Positions 31,973 to 38,940 of a DNA stretch of 47,778 nt are shown here, one piece after another. The notes beneath the pieces were generated by a model, which was given only the letters and a program-made list of their open reading frames with translations, was not told the DNA's origin and ran no database searches. Made by a program: the position numbers and the translations under genes. Position 1 is the stretch's first letter; each line of letters starts with the position of its first letter. Source of the stretch: JAVZLH01 sp049700435 (lineage in GTDB: Archaea; Thermoproteota; Bathyarchaeia; Bathyarchaeales; Bathycorpusculaceae); assembly GCA_049700435.1 (NCBI GenBank), contig JBNAVK010000005.1, positions 1 through 47,778 on the forward strand, read 5' to 3'.

Positions 31973-31995
31973 TTTATAATTTTGGTTGTTGATAA
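31973..31995 (+). promoter_or_regulatory. TATA box and candidate Lrp site for the regulator gene
   Basis: TTTATAAT (31973-31980) is followed by GTTGTTGATAA (31985-31995). A transcript from this box would begin near 32005, close to the TTG/GTG start and without a clear ribosome site, so the mRNA may be nearly leaderless. The motif lies between TATA and start, as for autorepression. Confidence 0.45.
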
Positions 31996-32013
31996 GTCAA
32001 ACTATAAAAATTA

Positions 32014-32586
32014 TTGGTGAAGTCTTTGGAAAAGTTTGATGAAAATGACAGAAGAATCGTTTCATTACTTATGAAGAAGCCAGATATGTCACAAACTGCA
32101 ATAGCAAATCATTTGAAACTGTCGCAGCCTGCTGTTTATTCAAGAATACGGCGCTTGAGAAACTCGGGGATATTAACTAGAGTAGTTGGTGTGAACCTCG
32201 CAGAGACAAATTTACATATGGTGAAAGTGGAAATAACTGCTAAAGAGCCATGGAAAATAGTTGATTTTTTCGATAAGTGTCCAATGTTTGTGAATGGATT
32301 TATTACCTCTGGGAGACATAATTTGTGCCTCTTTTTTGTAAGCGAAAAACTGCAAGCAATCGAATGTTGTATTAATCATAACTTAAGGAAAAACCCAAAT
32401 GTCTTAGACACAGAATCTAATGTGGTGGTAACTCCTGTCAAGGATTTTGTTGTTCCGATCACAATTTATTCTGAAAAAAATGAAAAATCTCCTTGCGGAA
32501 AAAGGTGCGTAGACCAATCTTGTTATCCAGATGGAAAATGTTTAGGATGCCCAGCCACGGTGTTCTACAAAGGAAAACTTCTATAG
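32014..32586 (+). CDS. Lrp/AsnC-type regulator with C-terminal five-cysteine motif
   Basis: This 190-residue protein has an N-terminal helix-turn-helix (residues 8-60, NHLKLSQPAVYSRIRRLRNSG) of Lrp type and a ligand-type alpha/beta domain to about 150. Its tail has Cys161, 165, 170, 176 and 179 in PCGKRCVDQSCYPDGKCLGC, a pattern that suggests an iron-sulfur or zinc site. Because it is divergent from the hydrogenase-hdr operon and shares an upstream 11-mer with it, a redox-responsive regulator of that operon is a fair guess. The start is TTG with GTG directly behind; GTG at 32017 is possible. Confidence 0.86.
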   Translation: MVKSLEKFDENDRRIVSLLMKKPDMSQTAIANHLKLSQPAVYSRIRRLRNSGILTRVVGVNLAETNLHMVKVEITAKEPWKIVDFFDKCPMFVNGFITSGRHNLCLFFVSEKLQAIECCINHNLRKNPNVLDTESNVVVTPVKDFVVPITIYSEKNEKSPCGKRCVDQSCYPDGKCLGCPATVFYKGKLL

Positions 32587-32672
32587 TTACATACTGTCCC
32601 AACAAAGACAACAACGCTTAATCTTTTCTTTATCATTACCTAAAACAAGAGAGAGTAAAAAAGGGATTATGG

Positions 32673-32972
32673 TTACAAGTTGACTATTCGTTCGTAATTA
32701 AAGATTAAATTGATTATTTCGCTGTAATCTAAGATTTTTATTTCTGGGCGAAGTAGCTTTGTTAAGCCTCGCAACTCAACATCCTTCTTGGCTGCGCAGA
32801 CTAAGATGCCCTTTTTTATGGCGTCCGCTACAGGAGCGTCTTTCCTTTCTTTGCATCCATAGTAAACAGCGTCTTGCAACAAGCAGATTCCAATTTCGTC
32901 GCTTTTATGCTCTAAAGCCAACTGAATACCTAGCGGGTCCATGTCTGTTATAAAATAAAGAATTTTAGCCAT
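32673..32972 (-). CDS. DsrH/TusB-like sulfur-relay protein
   Basis: A small protein of about 99 residues with the DsrE fold (MAKILYFITD start, then GICLLQDAVYYGC as in TusB/DsrH, and GILVCAAKKDVELRGL). TusB subunits support a TusBCD complex that passes persulfide sulfur. The ATG at 32972 is preferred because AGGTG lies just upstream; GTG 32981 and ATG 32978 are alternatives. It is the last gene of the sulfur-relay operon and is translationally close to the previous gene. Confidence 0.75.
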   Translation of the reverse strand: MAKILYFITDMDPLGIQLALEHKSDEIGICLLQDAVYYGCKERKDAPVADAIKKGILVCAAKKDVELRGLTKLLRPEIKILDYSEIINLIFNYERIVNL

Positions 32973-32981
32973 AGCCATCAC

Positions 32982-33335
32982 CTAAAATGTTAAGGTGACA
33001 TCAGCCTCTGCTATCATTTTAAGGATTTCCTCGCGCTCCGTCACTTTCGTGCTTTCTATCAAGTCCTCTGCAGTTAATCCGCGTTCTTGTAACGAAGTCT
33101 TGTCTATGTAGATTAGGAGAGGCTTGGCTTCCTCTAGCATGGGTCTTGATAGGAAGTCCAAGTGGCGTTTATAGAGGGTCATGTCTGTCTCCTTTAGAAA
33201 TGCTAATACGCCGTCTCCCATGGCTACAACGTTTGTTTCCATTGTGCTAACTGCAACAGCTACTCGTAAGCCTTCAGCTGGAAAAAGCGACCCATGAGGA
33301 GGCTTCCTTAATATAACAACAATTTTCTTTGACAT
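32982..33335 (-). CDS. DsrF/TusC-like sulfur-relay protein
   Basis: This 117-residue protein has the DsrE/F fold (KKIVVILRKPPHGSLFPAEGLRVAVAV, then a central beta strand LLIYIDKTSL). It has no cysteine at all, so it cannot carry a persulfide itself. That suits TusC/DsrF, a structural member of the heterohexamer. It lies between the DsrE-like and DsrH-like genes, in the usual EFH order, with AGGATG before the start. Confidence 0.75.
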   Translation of the reverse strand: MSKKIVVILRKPPHGSLFPAEGLRVAVAVSTMETNVVAMGDGVLAFLKETDMTLYKRHLDFLSRPMLEEAKPLLIYIDKTSLQERGLTAEDLIESTKVTEREEILKMIAEADVTLTF

Positions 33336-33347
33336 ATAGGCATCCTC

Positions 33348-33695
33348 CTAAAACACAACCAAGAACCTATCTGACCCCTCTACCATCTCTGCAATGTCAG
33401 GTGTTCCAGCTTTTGTAGCGCCCTCTAAGGTGTCCTTTGTTCCTCTAACAAGCATGCAAAGCGTACATAAGCGCACCTCAACCCCTTTGGCTATCAACTC
33501 TCTGAACTGCCTTTCGATGTTGGTGACTCCCGGGACTTCCTTTTGAACAGTCATAACGCAATTGACAGCGTCCATATAACAGAAAATTTTGACCTTGTGA
33601 CCTTTTGCCAAAGCTGCCTTTGCCAGTTCAACCACGGTCTCTGGGCTCTCAGACTGGTATGGACCAGAAAACAATAGGAAGCTTATGGTAGCCAT
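33348..33695 (-). CDS. DsrE/TusD-like persulfide carrier
   Basis: This 115-residue protein has the DsrE fold, with MATISFLLFSGPYQSESPETVVELAKAAL as first strand and helix. LCTLCMLVRG near residues 78-87 holds the cysteines expected to carry sulfur in DsrE/TusD. The ATG at 33695 sits behind GAGGAG and overlaps the end of the YeeE-like gene by a few nt; a longer frame from 33737 would overlap it more. Confidence 0.8.
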   Translation of the reverse strand: MATISFLLFSGPYQSESPETVVELAKAALAKGHKVKIFCYMDAVNCVMTVQKEVPGVTNIERQFRELIAKGVEVRLCTLCMLVRGTKDTLEGATKAGTPDIAEMVEGSDRFLVVF

Positions 33696-33697
33696 TG

Positions 33698-34747
33698 CTA
33701 TCTCCTCATCAACAGCAAGTATGCTGCCACCCAGCAACCCAAGATGATGAATAACCCTGAAAGTATACTGCCTATCGAAAGTTGAGGCACTCCACTGAGT
33801 ATATGTCCAATATTGCAGCCATTAGCAATCACTGCACCTATGCCAAGCATTAAGCCTCCAATGAACTGCTGCAAAAGTCTTCCAGGACCAGGAGCCCTCA
33901 ATTTGAACTCTCCTGCAATACCAGCGGCTATGGCTGCTCCAATAACCACTCCGATAACGAGAAAGGTTTCCCAAGACAACACGTTCGCGTCTCCCTTGAT
34001 TAGCGAACTAAGAAACGTTGACCAACCCCCGGTAATTCCTAATGGATAATTTCGTCCGGCAGCTGCCGATGCTGGGAACGCTATCATAGCTATTATTCCG
34101 ATGACTATGCCAGTTGCCCACCATGGCCAGCCTCGCTTGAATATTTTTTCATATAAGCTTCCTTCGGTTTTTTCTCTGCCTCCACGTTTCCAAGCTAACA
34201 CGCCTATCGCTATAATCGCAATCACTATGACAATAATCCAAGGGTCTACGCCTATTATGTTTGCAAGTGTTGGACTTCGACTCGAAGGAGCAACAAGCGG
34301 TCCAGGGTCTGTTATTGTTATTTTTGTTGTTGTCTCCAAATACGATTTTACTCCACTCAGCGCCCCTGAGCCAGTTATGACAGCTGACATCATAAATCCC
34401 AGTAAAGCGACAAAGGAGCCAACCATTCCCTCTCCAACCCTATATGTTGTTCCGCTGGCGCATCCTCCAGCCAAGACCATGCCGATGCCGAATATGAAGC
34501 CGCCGACTATGTTGGCACCCCAAGACAAAGGTTTAGGATTGAGTTGTATAATTCCAAAGCTAGCCATCAAATGAAAACCTAACATTGAAACTATTATCGC
34601 CACTATGACCGCTTTTAGAAGCGTGTATTCCTTTAGAAGGATTATGTCTCTAAAAGCAGAATTCATGCAGAATCTGCCGCGCTGCAATGCGAAACCAAAA
34701 AGTATCCCCACTACTAATCCAGAAAGAATTGCTGTTAGCTCGATCAA
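33698..34747 (-). CDS. YeeE/YedE-family membrane sulfur transporter
   Basis: This 349-residue membrane protein has about nine to ten hydrophobic segments. The three conserved cysteine motifs of the family are present: GRFCMNSAFRD (Cys27), GGCASGTTYRVGEG (Cys96) and NGCNIGH near 310. In characterised YeeE/TsuA proteins these relay thiosulfate or sulfane sulfur into the cell, to TusA. The start is TTG at 34747 after AGGAACGTGAT. It lies directly behind tusA, as in many bacteria, which supports the assignment. Selenium transport has also been proposed for YedE. Confidence 0.9.
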   Translation of the reverse strand: MIELTAILSGLVVGILFGFALQRGRFCMNSAFRDIILLKEYTLLKAVIVAIIVSMLGFHLMASFGIIQLNPKPLSWGANIVGGFIFGIGMVLAGGCASGTTYRVGEGMVGSFVALLGFMMSAVITGSGALSGVKSYLETTTKITITDPGPLVAPSSRSPTLANIIGVDPWIIVIVIAIIAIGVLAWKRGGREKTEGSLYEKIFKRGWPWWATGIVIGIIAMIAFPASAAAGRNYPLGITGGWSTFLSSLIKGDANVLSWETFLVIGVVIGAAIAAGIAGEFKLRAPGPGRLLQQFIGGLMLGIGAVIANGCNIGHILSGVPQLSIGSILSGLFIILGCWVAAYLLLMRR

Positions 34748-34759
34748 AGTATCACGTTC

Positions 34760-35002
34760 CTACTTTATTTTTATTAGTATTTTCCACTCGCTTGCTCCAG
34801 TTTTGTCAACTTTCAAGATTTCATGGCCCATTTTCTTGACAGACTCTGGTATTCGCTCAACAGACAGCGGATAATCAACGAGAACTTCTAGTATTTCGCC
34901 TGATTTCATGCTTTTTACTTTTTTCTGCGTCATCACATCTGGGTATGGACATACTTCGCCTCTAACATCCAAAGTCTCAGTTGGTTTTAATTCTCCGCTC
35001 AT
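34760..35002 (-). CDS. tusA: TusA-family sulfur carrier
   Basis: This 80-residue protein has the TusA/SirA fold. The active Cys18 lies in VCPYPDVMTQKK, the family's CPxP motif. It accepts sulfane sulfur as a persulfide and hands it on to DsrE-like proteins. The start is ATG with strong GAGGGGAGAT before it, and TATA-like AT runs lie near 35020-35055. It is the first gene of the operon tusA-yeeE-dsrE-dsrF-dsrH. Confidence 0.92.
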   Translation of the reverse strand: MSGELKPTETLDVRGEVCPYPDVMTQKKVKSMKSGEILEVLVDYPLSVERIPESVKKMGHEILKVDKTGASEWKILIKIK

Positions 35003-35208
35003 TTTTATCTCCCCTCAATTATAGATTATAGGCTTTACCGTAAAAATTATAATTTAAGCTTTTCTGCAGTAAATAGAGAAAATATCCAAGAAATATTGTG
35101 TTACTTATAATGGATAATTAAAGCAAAATAATTAATTGCCAATCACTTATTACATCAGTTCCCCTTTGCCATTTGTGGTTTTAGCCAATTCGAAAAGGGT
35201 TTTGGAGC

Positions 35209-37932
35209 CTACGCGTTCATTTCTTCTTTTAGGTTCAGAATGCCTTTTATTGTTCCGTCTTCCATCGTCTTCAGCGTGAAGCCCATTTTCTTTGTCAGGT
35301 TTATGGCTCTTTTGTTGTCCGGAAGCATTATAGCGTAAAGGCTTTCGACACCCATGTCCCTGCAAACTTCAATGGCGTAATCAACCATTTTTGTCCCTAA
35401 GCCCAATCCTTGCCACGGGTCTGCAACTATGAAGGCTATTTCGCCTGTTTTTCTGTCTGGTTCTAGGCTGACGCGGACTACGCCAACTATTCTTCTTCGC
35501 CCATTCTCAGTTAGCTCCGCAACTATCGCCATCTCCCTATCATAGTCAATGTTGCAATAGCGCACTCTAACCTCATGAGGCGTGTCTTTAATGATTTGGA
35601 AAAACCTGTAGCGTATGGACTCCTCTGAAAAGTTCTGGAACATCTCTAGCCACAAAGGCTCATCCTCAGGCTTTATCGGTCTTAAAAGCACCATTCGGCC
35701 GTCTTTAAGCCTCCACAGCGTTTCATATTTTTTAGGATACGGACAAATAACAAGGTGGGATGGACACGCGCTTGGATAGTCGCGGGGCGAGAACATTTTG
35801 AGAGCAAGTTCCTTATCAATTAAGATGCGGGCATCTAAAATGAAGGCTTCTTTTTCGTCTATCAAGAGTGGATTGATATCGACTTCCACCAGTTGTGGAA
35901 AGTCAACAAGCATCTGAGAAAAACGCACAAGAATCTCCTCAAGAAGCTTCAAATTCGCCGGAGGCATGTTTCTGTACCCTTTAAGAAGCTGGTAGACTTT
36001 TGTTTCTTCCATAAGCCTTCTAGCCAATGTCTGATTCAGCGGCGGAAGCCCAATTGCAAAATCTTTGAAGAGTTCTACGCCTACGCCGCCCATGCCGAAA
36101 AGAATCACTGGACCGAAGATGGCGTCTTTTTTGGAGCCAATTATTATTTCGTAGCCGCTTCTTTTTATCATAGGCTGAACCGTCACGCCGGTTATTTCAG
36201 CGTTTGGATTGTACTCTTTTGCCCTCTTCACTATGTTTTCGAAGGCTTGCTCAACTTCAGAATCACATGTTAGGTTCAGCGCCACTCCTCCAGCGTCGCT
36301 TTTGTGGATTATTTGGGGCGAGAGAATCTTCAGCACAACTGGATAGCCTATCTGCTTCGCCAACATCACGGCTTCTTCCGCCGTTTTGGCTACGAACGTT
36401 TTTACAACTGGAAACTCGTAGTATTCTAGGATTTTTTTGGCTTCTGCCTCTGTTAGGAGTATCCTACCTTCTAGGGCGGCGTTTCTCATAAGTGTAAGTA
36501 TTGGACGCGTTGGAGAAGCCGCGTCAACTGGAAGTTCTTCCGGAGTCTCATAAAGAAGCTCGAGGTTGCGCTTGTATTGGTACATGTAAAGGTAGGTTTT
36601 CACCGCTTGCTCTGGAGTTGAGTATGTTGGGATGTTGTTTTCGTTGAAGATGCGATTTGCTTCCTCCACCGCGCCATGTCCCATAAAAGACGTGAGGATT
36701 GTCTTGTTTAGGTAACGTTTGTTTTTGCATACTTCAACTATGCTTTTCGCGATTTCCACCGGTTCAGCCACAGCTTGGGATGTGTAGATTAACAATATTC
36801 CGTCAACGTTTTCGTCTTCAATGCAAGCTTCAAGAACAGCCTTGTAACGGTCTGCGCGGGCGTCTCCGAGGATGTCTATGGGGTTGCCTTTACTCCAATA
36901 ATGTGGAAGGATGCTGTTCAGTGTTTCCATTGTTTTTGGGCTTAGTTTTGCCAGTTTTCCACCTCGAGATATAAGCGCGTCTGTCGCCATTACTCCGGGA
37001 CCGCCTGCGTTTGTTATTATCGCAAGGTTTGGTCCTTTTGGCAGAGGTTGCATTCCCAAGACTGCCGCGCAGTTGAATAGGTCGGCTATTTCTTCGACGC
37101 GAACCATGCCCGCGCGTTTGAAGGCTGCATCATATGTCAAGTCTTCGCCTGTTAAGGCGCCGGTGTGGCTGGCTGCGGCTTTTGCGCTTTCTGCGAATTT
37201 TCCTGCTTTTACTACGATTATGGGTTTTGTTCTTGCGAAGTGGCGGGCGGCGCTCATGAATTTTCTTGCGTTTGTTATTCCTTCTATGTATAGTAGGATG
37301 CTTCTTGTCTTTGGGTCTGTTCCAAAATAGTCTATTAAATCGCCGAAGTCAACATCTATCATTGAGCCTACTGAGACGAAGTTGCTGAAGCCTATGTTTT
37401 CGTGAATCGCCCAGTCTAAGATTGCTGAGCCTAGGGCTCCGCTTTGGCTTATGAAGGCTACGTTTCCCGGTTTTGGCATGGCGTTTATGAATGTGGCGTT
37501 TAGGCTTATGCTTGGGCGGATGACCCCCAAACAGTTTGGTCCGAGAATGCGCAAGTCATATTGCCTTTTTATTTCGAGAATTCTGTCTTCTAGGGCTTTT
37601 CCTTCTGGACCAATCTCTTTAAAGCCAGCTGAGATTATGATTACTCCTTTTATTCCAGCCTTTCCGCATTGCTCAACAACTTCTGGAACTGTTTTGGCTG
37701 GAGTTGCAATTACAGCTAGGTCAACTGGCTCTGGGATTTGCCCAACTGTCTGGTAGGCTTTTAAACCTAAAATTTCGGTTTTTCTAATGTTAACTGGGTA
37801 AACTTTGCCTTTGAAACCGGATTCTAGAAAGTTTTTCATTAAGGCGCGTCCAACAGAGCCTTCTTCGTCGCTTGCGCCTATTACGGCGACGCTTTTCGGA
37901 TTGAAAATTTTGTCAAGATACGTGGTAACCAT
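35209..37932 (-). CDS. ADP-forming acyl-CoA synthetase fused to GNAT acetyltransferase
   Basis: This 907-residue protein has a CoA-binding domain (1-130, AVIGASDEEGSVGRAL), a succinyl-CoA-ligase-like domain with the phosphohistidine site SHTGALTGED (His256), an ATP-grasp domain (about 480-700, HKSDAGGVALNL, EVDINPLL) and a C-terminal GNAT (about 750-907, WQGLGLGTKM as the acetyl-CoA loop). ADP-forming acetyl-CoA synthetase makes ATP from acetyl-CoA in archaea. The same layout with GNAT is found in Pat/PatZ, which acetylates Acs, but there the histidine is lost. Here it is kept, so both activities are possible. The ATG at 37932 gives MVTTYLDKIF. Confidence 0.9.
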   Translation of the reverse strand: MVTTYLDKIFNPKSVAVIGASDEEGSVGRALMKNFLESGFKGKVYPVNIRKTEILGLKAYQTVGQIPEPVDLAVIATPAKTVPEVVEQCGKAGIKGVIIISAGFKEIGPEGKALEDRILEIKRQYDLRILGPNCLGVIRPSISLNATFINAMPKPGNVAFISQSGALGSAILDWAIHENIGFSNFVSVGSMIDVDFGDLIDYFGTDPKTRSILLYIEGITNARKFMSAARHFARTKPIIVVKAGKFAESAKAAASHTGALTGEDLTYDAAFKRAGMVRVEEIADLFNCAAVLGMQPLPKGPNLAIITNAGGPGVMATDALISRGGKLAKLSPKTMETLNSILPHYWSKGNPIDILGDARADRYKAVLEACIEDENVDGILLIYTSQAVAEPVEIAKSIVEVCKNKRYLNKTILTSFMGHGAVEEANRIFNENNIPTYSTPEQAVKTYLYMYQYKRNLELLYETPEELPVDAASPTRPILTLMRNAALEGRILLTEAEAKKILEYYEFPVVKTFVAKTAEEAVMLAKQIGYPVVLKILSPQIIHKSDAGGVALNLTCDSEVEQAFENIVKRAKEYNPNAEITGVTVQPMIKRSGYEIIIGSKKDAIFGPVILFGMGGVGVELFKDFAIGLPPLNQTLARRLMEETKVYQLLKGYRNMPPANLKLLEEILVRFSQMLVDFPQLVEVDINPLLIDEKEAFILDARILIDKELALKMFSPRDYPSACPSHLVICPYPKKYETLWRLKDGRMVLLRPIKPEDEPLWLEMFQNFSEESIRYRFFQIIKDTPHEVRVRYCNIDYDREMAIVAELTENGRRRIVGVVRVSLEPDRKTGEIAFIVADPWQGLGLGTKMVDYAIEVCRDMGVESLYAIMLPDNKRAINLTKKMGFTLKTMEDGTIKGILNLKEEMNA

Positions 37933-38121
37933 GAAAGTTAACCGCCACATGTGAATGCTACGTTTGGCACAAGTTAAACTTTACGAACCAAAACTACACC
38001 TTCAAATTACAACGAAGCACCGTAGACTAACAAGTAGAGAAAATAATCTCAGTCAGTCAGATTCGTAGCTTTTTATATGATTGTTTTTGATTTTCTACAT
38101 ATGTGAAAAAGGTAATAGTTG

Positions 38122-38129
38122 TTATAAAC
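38122..38129 (+). promoter_or_regulatory. TATA-like box for the RelE-like gene
   Basis: TTATAAAC lies about 45 nt ahead of the ATG at 38174, permitting a short leader. The 240-base gap to the acyl-CoA synthetase start also has a second AT run (TTTTTATATGA, near 38071). Confidence 0.3.
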
Positions 38130-38173
38130 TAATAGAAAGAAAATTCTGCTTAAAGAGTTAAAGAAGTGCGGGT

Positions 38174-38500
38174 ATGCCAAGGAAGCCTTCTTGTGTAAAG
38201 GCGAGCAGAGAAACAGCCGTTTTTATTTCTTCCTTGAAGGAGAATAGCTATCTTTGGAAGATTGTTAATTCTGGACTTGACGTGTTAAAGGAGAATATGT
38301 TTGCTGGAGAAAGGATTGAGCGAAGAAAAATTCCTAAATATTATTTGCGAAAGTTTGGTGTGAATAATCTGTACAAGTTTAATTTGGATGCGAGAACACG
38401 TTTAATTTACACGCTTGTTGCTGACGAGTCAGGTGTTGCTGTGGTTGTCTTGGAGATTTTAGACCATAAGAAGTATGAGGAAAGATTCGGTTACAGTTAA
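38174..38500 (+). CDS. RelE-superfamily-like small protein
   Basis: This 108-residue protein's C-terminal half resembles RelE/ParE toxins: YKFNLDARTRLIYTLVADESGVAVVVLEILDHKKYEERF matches the R-lIY-x-v-vveildH-x-Y pattern. The N-terminal half is helical and basic. The usual catalytic residues of RelE (Arg and Tyr near the end) are only partly placed. No antitoxin gene lies directly upstream on the same strand; the only neighbour is a convergent small wHTH gene 6 nt away. It may be a toxin, an orphan nuclease or a non-toxic relative. Confidence 0.6.
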   Translation: MPRKPSCVKASRETAVFISSLKENSYLWKIVNSGLDVLKENMFAGERIERRKIPKYYLRKFGVNNLYKFNLDARTRLIYTLVADESGVAVVVLEILDHKKYEERFGYS

Positions 38501-38506
38501 GCCTGA

Positions 38507-38779
38507 TTATCGAAGTTTGATGCTTGTTTCGAGTAGTTTCTTCAGTTTTGGGTTGTCTGGGAAAATCCAAATTATTCTGCGTCCTTCAATTACGATTTTG
38601 TTGGAGCTTTCAAGATATTCGAGTATGCGGTTAAAAGTTTGATACTGAACTTGTTTTGGCAAGCTCCTCCACAATTCCTTTTTTGTCGGATAAGATTTAG
38701 CTTCTCTAATAGCCTTTTCAACCATAAGTATGGTGTCTAGTTGCGGTTCGTGAATTACCTTAGTTGTCATACTTATCAT
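38507..38779 (-). CDS. Small winged-helix-like protein
   Basis: This protein of 87-90 residues has a helix-rich wHTH pattern (VEKAIREAKSYPTKKELWRSL, then TFNRILEYLESSNKIVIEGRRIIWIF, where the last part fits a beta wing). Starts at 38779 and 38770 are both possible; neither has a strong ribosome site. It converges on the RelE-like gene with a 6-nt gap. Transcription toward each other could allow antisense control. The target is unknown. Confidence 0.6.
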   Translation of the reverse strand: MISMTTKVIHEPQLDTILMVEKAIREAKSYPTKKELWRSLPKQVQYQTFNRILEYLESSNKIVIEGRRIIWIFPDNPKLKKLLETSIKLR

Positions 38780-38940
38780 CTTTCTGGTTTTAACATGAAC
38801 AAACTATTATATAAACTTATACAATAATAATCAACCTGCACCACAGTTAGAAAAATGATATTACGCAGAAAATCTAGAGGGGGTCTATCGGTATTGGTTT
38901 GTTTTTAATTCAAAAAATGTAGAGAAACTACGCTAGTCGA

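Larger units (their letters stand above)
31649..32013. other. Divergent intergenic region between hydrogenase operon and Lrp gene
   Basis: This is 365 bases with promoters at both ends (listed separately). The middle (31745-31970) holds a short GC hairpin, CGCAAG (31782-31787) with CTTGCG (31792-31797) and a CGGG loop. It also holds an open minus-strand frame of about 52 codons (31800-31958) that has no ATG, GTG or TTG start in frame. That frame could be the tail of a decayed gene or chance. Confidence 0.5.

Noticed and set aside
34101..34574. 157-residue plus-strand frame inside the YeeE-like gene
   Set aside because: It is the antisense shadow of a membrane protein: Pro/Ser/Ile-rich with no recognisable domain.
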